A DNA stretch of 36,941 nt. Source: Alphaproteobacteria bacterium (lineage in GTDB: Bacteria > Pseudomonadota > Alphaproteobacteria > UBA8366 > Aestuariispiraceae). Shown here piece by piece: positions 16,251 to 23,535 of the stretch. Every line of letters begins with the position of its first letter. Within the stretch, counting starts at the first letter, position 1. The DNA is taken from the NCBI GenBank assembly GCA_024743195.1, contig JANSXE010000020.1:1-36941 (forward strand), read 5' to 3'. Below the pieces are notes generated by a model, which saw nothing but the letters and a program-made list of their open reading frames with translations, was not told the origin of the DNA and did not search any database. A program made the position numbers and the translations under genes.

Positions 16251-16339
16251 TGGCGGAGGGAGGGGGACTCGAACCCCCGCAACCGTTTAACCGGTTGACG
16301 GATTAGCAATCCGCTGCATTACCGCTCTGCCATCCCTCC
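16251..16339 (-). tRNA. tRNA-Ser (anticodon GCU)
   Basis: Read on the minus strand, the 5' GGAGGGA acceptor arm pairs with TCCCTCC, followed by G and an encoded CCA. The anticodon arm GGATT-GCT-AATCC shows GCT flanked by a perfect stem. A long variable arm (CAACCG...CGGTTG) and the T arm CGGGGGTTCGAGTCCCCC are typical of class II tRNA-Ser. It reads AGC/AGU codons. tRNA-Ser genes are frequent integration targets; the catabolic region lies on the 3' side of this gene. Confidence 0.95.
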
Positions 16340-16406
16340 GGAGCGCCGGTCCGGCGCGGTTCGGCGGTGATGTAGCGGGGCGGCGGGAGACTGTCAATCC
16401 GCCGCC

Positions 16407-17180
16407 CTACATCATCAGCCCGGTCACGCCGGAGGCCGCCACGAGCGCAAGCGCCGCGCGGCGGAAGCCGCCGTCGGAGAGGTGCGCGAAGACCCCCGCC
16501 CCCATCGCCATGCCGAGCGCGAAGAGCGGCGCCAGCGTCGCCGCCTGCAGCAGCACCGTGCGGGTCACAAGACCGGCGGCGATCAGGGTCGTGAGCCCGA
16601 TGATCGTGCCCGTCGCGAAATAGACGGCGAGATTGGCCCTGACCGACGCCCCGTCGGCCTGCGAGCCGAGCCAGAACAGCACCACCGGCGGCCCGCCGAT
16701 CCCGGTCGAGCCCCCCATCACGCCCGCAAGCAGGCCCGTGCCGGCCGAGAGCCGCGCCGTCGGCCGCCCGCGATAGCGCCAGCCGGAGGCGAGCAGCGCC
16801 GCCATCACCAGCACGACGCCGGCGATCGCAAAGCGCAGGATTTCCGGATCCGCCGCCTTCAGAACCAGAATCCCGAGCGGCATGCCGAGCGCCGCCCCGC
16901 CCGCCAGCAGCAGCACCGGCTTGAGTTGGCACTTGCGCAGCGCCCCCGGCACCATGGCCCAGGCCAGCGGCCCGTCGACCAGCTGCAGGATCGCCACCGC
17001 CGCCGGCGGGCCGACCAGCGCGCTCAAGACCGGCATCATCACCAGCGCCGAGCCGAAGCCCGCCATACCCTTGACGAAGCCCGCGACGAAGACCGTCGCC
17101 GCGGCCACCGGCCAGATCGGATCGGCGAGGACGGCGGCGAGCGCGTCGGACAGTGCGGGCCACAGGGCGTCGGGGGTCAT
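16407..17180 (-). CDS. TauE/SafE-family (DUF81) membrane permease
   Basis: A 257-residue protein with about seven to eight hydrophobic segments. Conserved family stretches are GFVKGMAGFGSALVMMPVL near the N-terminus and the internal repeat LLAGVMGGSTGIGGPPVVLFWL. TauE/SafE proteins are inner-membrane exporters or importers of sulfite, sulfoacetate, taurine-derived and other organic anions. The open frame extends far upstream, but the ATG at 17180 has GGAAGGAG eight bases before it and the upstream part is antisense to the LysR gene. It diverges from the LysR regulator with 87 bases between, so the regulator probably controls it. Substrate unknown. Confidence 0.83.
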   Translation of the reverse strand: MTPDALWPALSDALAAVLADPIWPVAAATVFVAGFVKGMAGFGSALVMMPVLSALVGPPAAVAILQLVDGPLAWAMVPGALRKCQLKPVLLLAGGAALGMPLGILVLKAADPEILRFAIAGVVLVMAALLASGWRYRGRPTARLSAGTGLLAGVMGGSTGIGGPPVVLFWLGSQADGASVRANLAVYFATGTIIGLTTLIAAGLVTRTVLLQAATLAPLFALGMAMGAGVFAHLSDGGFRRAALALVAASGVTGLMM

Positions 17181-17248
17181 CGGGCGTCTCCTTCCAGGGC
17201 GCGATACACCTGCGGAGCGCCATGAAAAACCCGTTACTTTGCCGCCAC

Positions 17249-17268
17249 TCTCTGCAAAAATGCAGAGA
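17249..17268. promoter_or_regulatory. Perfect 20-base palindrome overlapping the LysR start codon
   Basis: The arms TCTCTGCA and TGCAGAGA flank a central AAAA. The last A is the first base of the ATG at 17268. LysR regulators bind interrupted palindromes in divergent regions, so this is the most likely operator; its position over the ribosome-binding area would also let it act on translation or transcript elongation. No other inverted repeat is evident between the two genes. Confidence 0.55.
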
Positions 17269-18131
17269 TGATGAATTGGGACGATCTGCGCATCGCGCTC
17301 GCGGCGGCGCGCGGCGGCTCGCTGTCCGAGGCGGCGCGGCGGCTGGGCGTGAACCAGACCACGGTGTCCCGTCGGCTGGCGGGCCTGGAGGCGGCCCTGG
17401 GCGCCGCGCTGTTCCACCGGATGGAGCGGCGGCTGGTCCCGACCCGCGCCGGCGAGCGGCTGTTGGCGCAGGCGGAACTGGCGGAATCGGCGGCCTCCGC
17501 GGCGCTCGAGGCGGTCTCGGGCCTGGACGCCAAGCCGGAGGGTCTGGTGCGGGTGACCGCGGTGGCGACGGTCGCGACGCGCCTGCTGATTCCCGCCGCG
17601 GGGCGGCTGACGGCCCGTTACCCCAATCTGCGCCTCGAGATCGCCGGCGGGGAGAGCCGCGCCAATCTCTCCCGGCGCGAAGCCGACATGGCGCTGCGTT
17701 TCGACCGGCCCGGCGCCGGCGGCGCGACCCTGTGCCGGAAGATCGCGACGCTGGGCTATTACGTCTATGCGCCGGCGGCGGCGGCCGATCCGGACGCGCT
17801 GCCCTGGGTCACCTATGACGAGGCCTCGGCCGACTTGCCGCAGGCGCAATGGATGGCGCGCCGCATCGGCCGGGGCGAGGCCGGGGAGACGCTCGCGCCC
17901 GTGCTGGCGAACGACGCGGAGGGCGTGCTGCAGGCCGTGGCGGCGGGGCTCGGCCGGTCGCCGCTGCCGCGTTTCGTCGGCGACGCCGAGCCGCGGCTCG
18001 TCCGCCTCTCCGATGCGCCGGTCCTCGCCCGTGAGCTATGGCATCTGAGTCATCCGGACGTGCGCCGCACCAAACGCGGCGAGGCGGTGACCGAATGGAT
18101 CGAAGATGTCGTCGCGGAGGCGGCGGACTAA
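17268..18131 (+). CDS. LysR-family transcriptional regulator
   Basis: A 287-residue protein. The N-terminal winged helix (WDDLRIALAAARGGSLSEAARRLGVNQTTVSRRLAGLEAALGAALFHR, residues 4-52) is followed by the linker helix and a periplasmic-binding-like effector domain (from about residue 90, starting VRVTAVATVATRLLIPAAGRL). There are two adjacent ATG codons, 17268 and 17271; the latter lies outside the palindrome. The gene diverges from the TauE/SafE-type permease and its stop lies 3 bases from the convergent ureohydrolase stop. Inferred role: ligand-dependent control of the permease and itself. Confidence 0.9.
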   Translation: MMNWDDLRIALAAARGGSLSEAARRLGVNQTTVSRRLAGLEAALGAALFHRMERRLVPTRAGERLLAQAELAESAASAALEAVSGLDAKPEGLVRVTAVATVATRLLIPAAGRLTARYPNLRLEIAGGESRANLSRREADMALRFDRPGAGGATLCRKIATLGYYVYAPAAAADPDALPWVTYDEASADLPQAQWMARRIGRGEAGETLAPVLANDAEGVLQAVAAGLGRSPLPRFVGDAEPRLVRLSDAPVLARELWHLSHPDVRRTKRGEAVTEWIEDVVAEAAD

Positions 18132-18134
18132 CGG

Positions 18135-19121
18135 CTAGCTGGCGCCCTCGCGGTCGCGCCCGACCCGCTCCGCCATCAGGCAGAGGATCTCCCACATCAG
18201 GGTGACGCCGACCAGCGCGGTCGTCCCGCTGGGATCGAAGGGCGGCGAGACCTCGACCACGTCGGCGCCGACGATGTCGAGCCCGCGCAAGGCCCGCAGC
18301 ATGCGCTGCGCCTCATGGGTGGAGTAGCCGCCGATCTCCGGCGTCCCGGTGCCCGGCGCGTAGACCGGATCGAGCCCGTCGACGTCGAAGCTGACATAGA
18401 CCGGCCCCTCGCCCACCGTCTCGCGCGCGAGCGCTGCGACCCGGTCGGGGCCGAGATCGAAATACTCCTCAATCTCCACCACGCGAATGCCTTGGGCCAG
18501 CCCCCACTCCTTGTCCGTCGCGTTGTAGAGGCCGCCGCGAATGCCGATCTGGATGGTGCGCTTGGGATCGAGCAGCCCCTCCTCGATCGCCCGGCGGAAG
18601 GGCGTGCCGTGGGTGTATTGCGCGCCGCCGAAATAGCGGTCCCAGGTGTCGGTGTGGGCGTCGAAATGGACCATGCCCAGGGGCCGCGCCCGGTCCGCGA
18701 TCGCCCGCATGACCGGCAGCGTGATCAGGTGGTCGCCGCCGGCCGTCAGCGGTTTGATCGCCTGCGCGTGCAGGGCGGCGACGAAGGCTTCGACCCGCGC
18801 GAGCGTATCGTCGAGCTGGATAGGGTTTACCGGGCTGTCGCCCATGTCCGCGCAACGCGCCGCCCGGAAGGGCTGAACGCCCGTTACATGGTGGACATTG
18901 CGCATCATGGTGGAGAGGTCGCGCATCTGCCGCGGCCCGTGCCGGGCGCCCGGCCGGTTGGTCGTGCCGCCATCCCAGGGGACGCCGATCAGCCCGATAT
19001 CGACGCGCTCAGCCCGCGGATCGTCCGGCGGAACATGCGGCAGGCGCATGAAGGTGGGGACGCCGGCGAAGCGCGGCAGCACGTCGCCGGGGATCGGGCG
19101 GAACGCTGCGTCGTCGCTCAT
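18135..19121 (-). CDS. Ureohydrolase: agmatinase/guanidinobutyrase family
   Basis: A 328-residue protein. The binuclear Mn ligands are all visible: H131 (GGDH), D154, H156 and D158 (FDAHTDTWD), D246 and D248 (SFDVDGLDP). The loop VYAPGTGTPEIGG is that of agmatinase-type enzymes and not arginases. The family hydrolyses guanidino compounds (agmatine, 4-guanidinobutyrate, 3-guanidinopropionate) to an amine and urea. The specific substrate cannot be told by eye. The open frame runs further upstream into the GST gene region, but ATG 19121 has GAGGAGGGG before it. It lies 50 bases downstream of the GST-type gene on the same strand, so a two- or three-gene transcript is possible. Confidence 0.88.
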   Translation of the reverse strand: MSDDAAFRPIPGDVLPRFAGVPTFMRLPHVPPDDPRAERVDIGLIGVPWDGGTTNRPGARHGPRQMRDLSTMMRNVHHVTGVQPFRAARCADMGDSPVNPIQLDDTLARVEAFVAALHAQAIKPLTAGGDHLITLPVMRAIADRARPLGMVHFDAHTDTWDRYFGGAQYTHGTPFRRAIEEGLLDPKRTIQIGIRGGLYNATDKEWGLAQGIRVVEIEEYFDLGPDRVAALARETVGEGPVYVSFDVDGLDPVYAPGTGTPEIGGYSTHEAQRMLRALRGLDIVGADVVEVSPPFDPSGTTALVGVTLMWEILCLMAERVGRDREGAS

Positions 19122-19171
19122 ACACCCCTCCTCGCCCCTATGGGCCTGCAGGGCGGGCTTACCGGGCGGCC

Positions 19172-19789
19172 TCAGGGAACGGCCATGCCCTTCTCGACCG
19201 CCGGGCGGGCGCCCAGTTCGTCGTACCAGCGCCGGGCGTTGGGATAGTCGGCCCAGTCGATCCCCTGCCACTCCCAGCGCGCGGCCCAGGGATAGGTCGC
19301 GATGTCGGCGATCGAATAGGCGTCGCCGGCGAGATAGGGCGCTTCGGCCAGACGCCGGTCCAGGACGCCGTAGAGCCGCTTGGCCTCCTCGCTGTAGCGC
19401 TCGACGGCGTAGGGGATCGTCTCGGGCGCGAAGCGGCGGAAGTGATGCGCCTGCCCCAGCATCGGCCCGAAGCCGCCCATCTGCCACATCAGCCATTGCA
19501 GGCAGGCGTAGCGCGCGCCCGGCGCCTCGGGGATCAGGCGGCCGGTCTTCTCCGCCAGATAGATCAGGATCGCGCCGGTCTCGAACAGCGCCGTCGGCGC
19601 GCCCTCGGGACCGTCCGGATCGACGATCGCCGGAATCTTATTGTTCGGGCTGATCGCCAGGAAGTCCGGCGCGAACTGCTCGCCCTTGAGGATGTCGACC
19701 GCGTGAGCGCGATACGGGAGGCCGACCTCCTCCAGCATGACGGAGACCTTGCGCCCGTTCGGGGTGCCCCAGGTGTAGAGGTCGATCAA
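19172..19789 (-). CDS. Glutathione S-transferase (YfcG/Ure2p-like)
   Basis: A 205-residue protein. The thioredoxin-like N-terminal domain opens with IDLYTWGTPNGRKVSVMLEE, where the T-x-N-G-x-K-V motif is typical of the YfcG/Ure2p group; NNKIPAIVDPDG supplies the cis-Pro and LFETGAILIYLAEK the Glu-Thr glutathione contact. The C-terminal helical domain includes YSIADIATYPW. The start is TTG at 19789: the family N-terminus begins exactly here and an AAGGGGGG sequence lies upstream. Members often act as disulfide reductases with glutathione. The first gene of a minus-strand pair with the ureohydrolase. Confidence 0.87.
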   Translation of the reverse strand: MIDLYTWGTPNGRKVSVMLEEVGLPYRAHAVDILKGEQFAPDFLAISPNNKIPAIVDPDGPEGAPTALFETGAILIYLAEKTGRLIPEAPGARYACLQWLMWQMGGFGPMLGQAHHFRRFAPETIPYAVERYSEEAKRLYGVLDRRLAEAPYLAGDAYSIADIATYPWAARWEWQGIDWADYPNARRWYDELGARPAVEKGMAVP

Positions 19790-19820
19790 GGACAGCGCCC
19801 CCCTTCGCCGCGCCGCGGGC

Positions 19821-20000
19821 CTAGCGCCGCGGTCCGAAGATCAGCCAGGCGATGAAGCCGACCAGCGGAAAGACCAACAAGACCAGGATCCAGATCACCT
19901 TCGCGCCCGTGCCGGCGCTGCTGCCCAGCGTCTTGACGACCGCATAGATGATGCAGGCGAGAAAAATCAGGCCCAACAGGCCCACTTCCAATCCGAACAT
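19821..20000 (-). CDS. PLDc_N-type small membrane protein (59 residues)
   Basis: A 59-codon gene. Two hydrophobic segments are visible: EVGLLGLIFLACIIYAVV (residues 5-22) and KVIWILVLLVFPLVGFIAW (34-52), followed by LIFGPRR and the stop. The KxIWxxxLxxxPxxGxxxWLxFGPR pattern is that of the PLDc_N domain found at the N-terminus of cardiolipin synthases and as free-standing peptides. ATG 20000 has GGAAGG upstream. No phospholipase D catalytic domain follows, so it is a stand-alone microprotein of unknown role in the inner membrane. The GST-type gene follows 31 bases later and the rhomboid gene precedes it by 79 bases. Confidence 0.75.
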   Translation of the reverse strand: MFGLEVGLLGLIFLACIIYAVVKTLGSSAGTGAKVIWILVLLVFPLVGFIAWLIFGPRR

Positions 20001-20079
20001 GTCCGCCTTCCGCCGAGAGTTCCACCGTTCCGCGCCACGCTAGGCCGGGGAGCGGCCGCTCGCAAGCCCGGCGAGGGCG

Positions 20080-20883
20080 CTAGCCGTCGCTCCAGGGGCC
20101 GCGCCGGCCCCGTGCGTCGTTCCGCGCCGTCTCGGGGCCGCTGCGCGGCACGCTTCCGCCGACATGCGGGGGCGGCCGGGAGGCGCCCGCCGCGACGGCC
20201 TCGGCGCGCTGGAACAGCGGCACGTCCTTGTGCTTGAAGAGCGGCAGCAGGGCCGCGCCAGCCGCCAGCCCGCCGATATGGGCGAGCCAGGCGACCCCGT
20301 CGTCGGCGTCCATCGCATAGCTGAAGACCTGCAGGCCGATCCAGAAGCCCAGCACGATCCAGACCGGCAGCCGGATCGGCAGCCAGTTGAAGGCCAGGAT
20401 CAGGACCGTCCCCCGGGGAAACAGCATCAGATAGGCGGCGATCACGCCCGAAACGGCGCCGCTCGCCCCGATCAGCGGCTGACGCGCCTCGCCGACGCCG
20501 ACCAGATGCCCGCCGACCGCCAAGGCCCCGCACAGGATGTAGAAGGCGAGGAACTTCAGATGGCCCATGCTGTCTTCGACATTGTCGCCGAAGACCCAGA
20601 GGAACAGCATATTGCCCAGCAGATGCCAGAAGCCGCCATGCAGGAACTGGTAGGTGACGAGGGTTGCCCAGGCGGGCGCGCCGTCGATCGCGGGGGCCAG
20701 GCTGTCGTCGCCGATCAGCACGCTCGGCACCACGCCGTAGCCGAAGATGAAGGCGATGTCCTGCGGGTGCGGCAGGCCGATCTGGTAGAGGTAGACGATC
20801 ACGCTGGCGACCACCAGCGAGGCGGTCGTCAGTTGGAAGGGAATCCGCTTGAGGCGGTTCGAATCGCCGATCGGGAGAAACAT
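20080..20883 (-). CDS. Rhomboid-family intramembrane serine protease
   Basis: A 267-residue membrane protein with six to seven hydrophobic segments. The Ser-His dyad is visible: S141 in GASGAVSG and H202 in LAHIGGLAAGA. The HGGFWHLLGNMLFLWVFGDNVED stretch (82-104) supplies the oxyanion-hole His/Asn and a conserved loop. The C-terminal 50 residues are cytoplasmic, Arg/Pro-rich and probably disordered. Rhomboids cleave membrane proteins within or beside a transmembrane helix; the bacterial substrate here is unknown. It follows cheR in the same direction but a 94-base gap with a hairpin separates them, so it is probably a separate unit. Confidence 0.88.
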   Translation of the reverse strand: MFLPIGDSNRLKRIPFQLTTASLVVASVIVYLYQIGLPHPQDIAFIFGYGVVPSVLIGDDSLAPAIDGAPAWATLVTYQFLHGGFWHLLGNMLFLWVFGDNVEDSMGHLKFLAFYILCGALAVGGHLVGVGEARQPLIGASGAVSGVIAAYLMLFPRGTVLILAFNWLPIRLPVWIVLGFWIGLQVFSYAMDADDGVAWLAHIGGLAAGAALLPLFKHKDVPLFQRAEAVAAGASRPPPHVGGSVPRSGPETARNDARGRRGPWSDG

Positions 20884-20934
20884 GCCCCACCTCGCGTCAC
20901 TGGCCCGTCGGGCCGTCGCTTACGGGGCGCGGCT

Positions 20935-20977
20935 GAACGCCCTTCCCTGAAAATGTAGGGCGGAAGGGTCGGCGTTC
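20935..20977. terminator. Inverted repeat directly after cheR
   Basis: GAACGCC (20935-20941) pairs perfectly with GGCGTTC (20971-20977), and inner CTTCC/GGAAG segments can also pair. It begins immediately after the cheR stop on the minus strand, a terminator position, but lacks a following U-tract. It may end the che transcript or protect its 3' end. Confidence 0.4.
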
Positions 20978-21814
20978 CTAGGCCGCCTTCACGGCCGCCT
21001 CGCCGTCGCTGCGTTGGTAGAGGCCGCGCAGCCCGGGAATCGGCTTGAACCGCTCGGTCACGCCGAGCACGGTTTCCGCCCCGCCGAGATAGAGCACGCC
21101 GTCCTTCGTCAGCACGTCGGCGAGCCCGTCCAGCACCTGGCGCTTCGTGGGTTGATCGAAATAGATCAGCACGTTGCGGCAGAAGATCACGTCGAACTGG
21201 CCGAGCGACCGCGGATGGGTCAGCAGGTTGAACTCCCCGTACTGCACCATGGAGCGCAGCCCGGCGTCGATCTGCCACTTGTCGCCGGTCTGCTTGAAGT
21301 ACTTCACCAGCAGTTGGATCGGCAGGCCGCGCTGGACTTCGAACTGCGTGTAGAGGCCCGACTTCGCCTTCGCCACGATCTCCTTGGAGAGGTCGGTTGC
21401 GACGATGTCGAACCGCCAGCCCGAAAGCTGCGCCTGATTCTCCTTCAGAAGGATCGCCAGGGAGTAAGGTTCCTGGCCGCTGGAGCAGGCGGCGCTCCAG
21501 ATGCGCAGCTTCCGCTGCCCGGCGCGCGCCTGCATCAGCCCCGGCAGCACGGACGCCTTGAACAGATCGAAGGGGCGGGTGTCGCGGAAGAACAGCGATT
21601 CGTTGGTGGTCATCGCCTCCGTGACGTCGATCAGCAGCTTGTCCGACCGGTTGGCGCGCAGGGTCTGCACCAACTCGTCCAGGTCCTTCAGGCCATGGCG
21701 TCGCGCGACGGGCGTCAGCCGCGTTTCCAGCAGATAGACCTTGTCCTTGGTGACGACGAGACCAGAGCGCTCCTTCAGCAGACGCGACAGGTAGTCGAAA
21801 TCCTCCAGCTTCAT
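20978..21814 (-). CDS. cheR: Chemotaxis protein methyltransferase CheR
   Basis: A 278-residue protein of normal CheR length. The N-terminal helical domain (FDYLSRLLKERSGLVVTKDKVYLLETRL) is followed by the SAM-binding domain with IWSAACSSGQEPYSLAI (near residue 115), the ATDLS loop and the hallmark FCRNVLIYFD. CheR methylates glutamates on chemoreceptors using S-adenosylmethionine. ATG 21814 overlaps the cheB stop as ATGA (21811-21814), so the two opposing receptor-modification enzymes are translationally coupled. It is the last gene of the che operon in this window. Confidence 0.95.
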   Translation of the reverse strand: MKLEDFDYLSRLLKERSGLVVTKDKVYLLETRLTPVARRHGLKDLDELVQTLRANRSDKLLIDVTEAMTTNESLFFRDTRPFDLFKASVLPGLMQARAGQRKLRIWSAACSSGQEPYSLAILLKENQAQLSGWRFDIVATDLSKEIVAKAKSGLYTQFEVQRGLPIQLLVKYFKQTGDKWQIDAGLRSMVQYGEFNLLTHPRSLGQFDVIFCRNVLIYFDQPTKRQVLDGLADVLTKDGVLYLGGAETVLGVTERFKPIPGLRGLYQRSDGEAAVKAA

Positions 21815-22962
21815 GGACGCCCCCCGCCGGCGATGCGCCGCATGGCGCCGCCGAGTTCGTCCAGCGGCAGCACCTGCATCGCCGCGCCGCGCTGCGCCGT
21901 CGCGCCGGGCATGCCCCAGACGACGCTCGTCGCCTCGTCCTGCGCCAGCACCACGCCGCCCGCGTCCGCCACCTGCTCGGCCCCCTTCGCGCCGTCCGAG
22001 CCCATGCCGGTCAGGATCGCGCACAGCAGCTTGCCGCCATAGGCGGCGATCAGGCTGCGCAACATGGGATCGACGGCGGGCTTGCAGAAATTCTCCGGCG
22101 GTCCGTCGTCCAGGCGCAGGCGCATGCCGGCCCCCTTCGCCTCGACGGTCATGTGCTTGCCGCCCGGCGCCACATAGATCCGACCGGGCGCCACCGCCTC
22201 CCCCTCCTGCGCCTCGGCGCAGGGACGCGCGGTGCTGCGGGCGATATGCTCCGCCAGGATGCGGGTGAACGTTGCCGGCATGTGCTGCGTGATGAAGATC
22301 GGAAGGTCCGTCGCGCCGAGGTCGCCGAGCACTTTGAACAACGCCTGCGGCCCGCCGGTCGAACTGCCGATGGCGACGGCGCGCGGCCGGAAGGCCGACG
22401 GCATGGGCCGCAACACGATCTCCTTCGCGGCCGGCCGCACGATCGCCTGACGGGGCGTCGGCTCGCCCGACTTCGTCGCGGGCCGACCGGGCCGTCGCTT
22501 GGCGACGCGGCCGAGCGCCTTGACCTTCTCGACCAGCTCGCGCTTGAACTCGTCGGCGGAGCGCATCTCGCCGCTGCTGCCCGGCTTCGCGACATAGTCC
22601 GCCGCGCCGAGACGCATCGCCTTGAGCGATATGTCCGCGTTGCGATGGGTCAGGGTCGAGGCCATGATGACCTGAACGCCCGGATGCTCGGCGACGATGC
22701 GGGGCAGCGCCTCCAGGCCGTCCATCACCGGCATCTCGATGTCGAGCACCACCACGTCGACCGGATGGCGCTCCAACAGCGACAGCGCCCGTTTGCCGTC
22801 GGCCGCGGTTGCGACCACGGACACGCCGCCCGCCGCCTCCAACAGGCGGCTGATGAGGCCGCGGATGACGAGCGCGTCGTCGACGACGAGGACCCGGACC
22901 GGGTCCTCGCCGGCCGCGCCCTTCGCGCCGGCCGCCGCAACGCTGGGCTGCGGGTTGGTCAT
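21811..22962 (-). CDS. cheB: Chemotaxis response regulator protein-glutamate methylesterase CheB
   Basis: A 383-residue protein. The receiver domain (residues about 22-140) has VVDD, the phosphoacceptor D74 (VVLDIEMPVMDG) and K127 (YVAKPGS). The linker is basic (KRRPGRPATKSG). The C-terminal methylesterase has the triad S201 (IGSSTGGPQAL), H227 (TQHMPATFT) and D323 (GMGSDGAKG). Known role: phospho-CheB removes methyl groups and deamidates receptors for adaptation. The gene overlaps cheY by ATGA at its start and cheR by ATGA at its end. Confidence 0.96.
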   Translation of the reverse strand: MTNPQPSVAAAGAKGAAGEDPVRVLVVDDALVIRGLISRLLEAAGGVSVVATAADGKRALSLLERHPVDVVVLDIEMPVMDGLEALPRIVAEHPGVQVIMASTLTHRNADISLKAMRLGAADYVAKPGSSGEMRSADEFKRELVEKVKALGRVAKRRPGRPATKSGEPTPRQAIVRPAAKEIVLRPMPSAFRPRAVAIGSSTGGPQALFKVLGDLGATDLPIFITQHMPATFTRILAEHIARSTARPCAEAQEGEAVAPGRIYVAPGGKHMTVEAKGAGMRLRLDDGPPENFCKPAVDPMLRSLIAAYGGKLLCAILTGMGSDGAKGAEQVADAGGVVLAQDEATSVVWGMPGATAQRGAAMQVLPLDELGGAMRRIAGGGRP

Positions 22963-23327
22963 TCGGTCAGCCCCAGGAGATCGAACTTGGTCTTCACGAT
23001 TTCGGCGTCGAAGGGCTTCATGATGTACTCGTCCGCCCCTTCGGCGAGCGCCTCCTGGATGTGGCGCATATCGTTCTCGGTGGTGCAGAAGACGATGCGC
23101 ACCGCCTCGCCGCCGGGCAGGGCGCGCAGCGCCTTCATATACTCCATCCCGTCCATGTTCGGCATGTTCCAGTCGAGCAGCACCGCGTCCGGCAGCGCCT
23201 CCCGGCTCTTCTCGAGCGCGACGACGCCGTCCTCGGCCTCGACGACGGCGAAGCCCAACTCCTCGACGATCTTGCGCGCGACCGTCCGGATCACGCGCGA
23301 ATCATCGACCACAAGACAGGTTTTCAT
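22959..23327 (-). CDS. cheY: Chemotaxis response regulator CheY
   Basis: A 122-residue single receiver domain. The acidic pair VVDD (residues 7-9), phosphoacceptor D52 (LLDWNMPNMDG), the Thr in VFCTTEN and the conserved Lys in YIMKPFDAE are present. It accepts phosphate from CheA and binds the flagellar switch. The ATG at 23327 (MKTCLVVDDS) is chosen because the upstream extension has no family similarity and runs into the structured intercistronic region. The stop overlaps the cheB start (22959-22962). Confidence 0.94.
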   Translation of the reverse strand: MKTCLVVDDSRVIRTVARKIVEELGFAVVEAEDGVVALEKSREALPDAVLLDWNMPNMDGMEYMKALRALPGGEAVRIVFCTTENDMRHIQEALAEGADEYIMKPFDAEIVKTKFDLLGLTE

Positions 23328-23467
23328 GAAAGGCGTCCCCAATCCCGAACGGGACGACCCAGCCAGACGGCCGCCGCCCCAACCCCGTCCACCGATCCGA
23401 AGCCTGAGTCCGCCGACCCGACCCGAATCGCCGCCCGCGACGAAGGCGGGCGCATAAGAGAGTACCG

Positions 23468-23524
23468 AGCCCGAAGGCGGGCTGCAACGGACCCGGTCGC
23501 TGTCCGACCCAATCCGTTGCAGCC
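23468..23524. promoter_or_regulatory. Large hairpin and overlapping alternative hairpin between cheA and cheY
   Basis: GGCTGCAACGGA (23480-23491) and TCCGTTGCAGCC (23513-23524) are perfect 12-base complements, with an inner stem GGTCG/CGACC. A second stem, AGCCCG (23468-23473) with CGGGCT (23478-23483), shares bases 23480-23483 with the first, so the two exclude one another in RNA. The structure begins 12 bases after the cheA stop. No U-tract follows. Likely effect: partial termination, processing or differential stability of the cheY-cheB-cheR part. Confidence 0.5.
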
Positions 23525-23535
23525 GCGCCATACGC

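Noticed and set aside
179-16258. TGGCGGAG shared by 179-186 and the tRNA-Ser 3' end (16251-16258) as attachment-site repeat
   Set aside because: Eight bases of GC-rich sequence are expected by chance at this distance, and the match does not extend into the tRNA.
17181-17849. N-terminal extension of the TauE/SafE-type permease
   Set aside because: It is antisense to the LysR gene, has no membrane character and the ATG at 17180 has a strong ribosome-binding site.
18135-19496. Longer ureohydrolase start at 19496
   Set aside because: The extra residues are a shifted-frame translation of the GST gene; the family start and Shine-Dalgarno sequence are at 19121.
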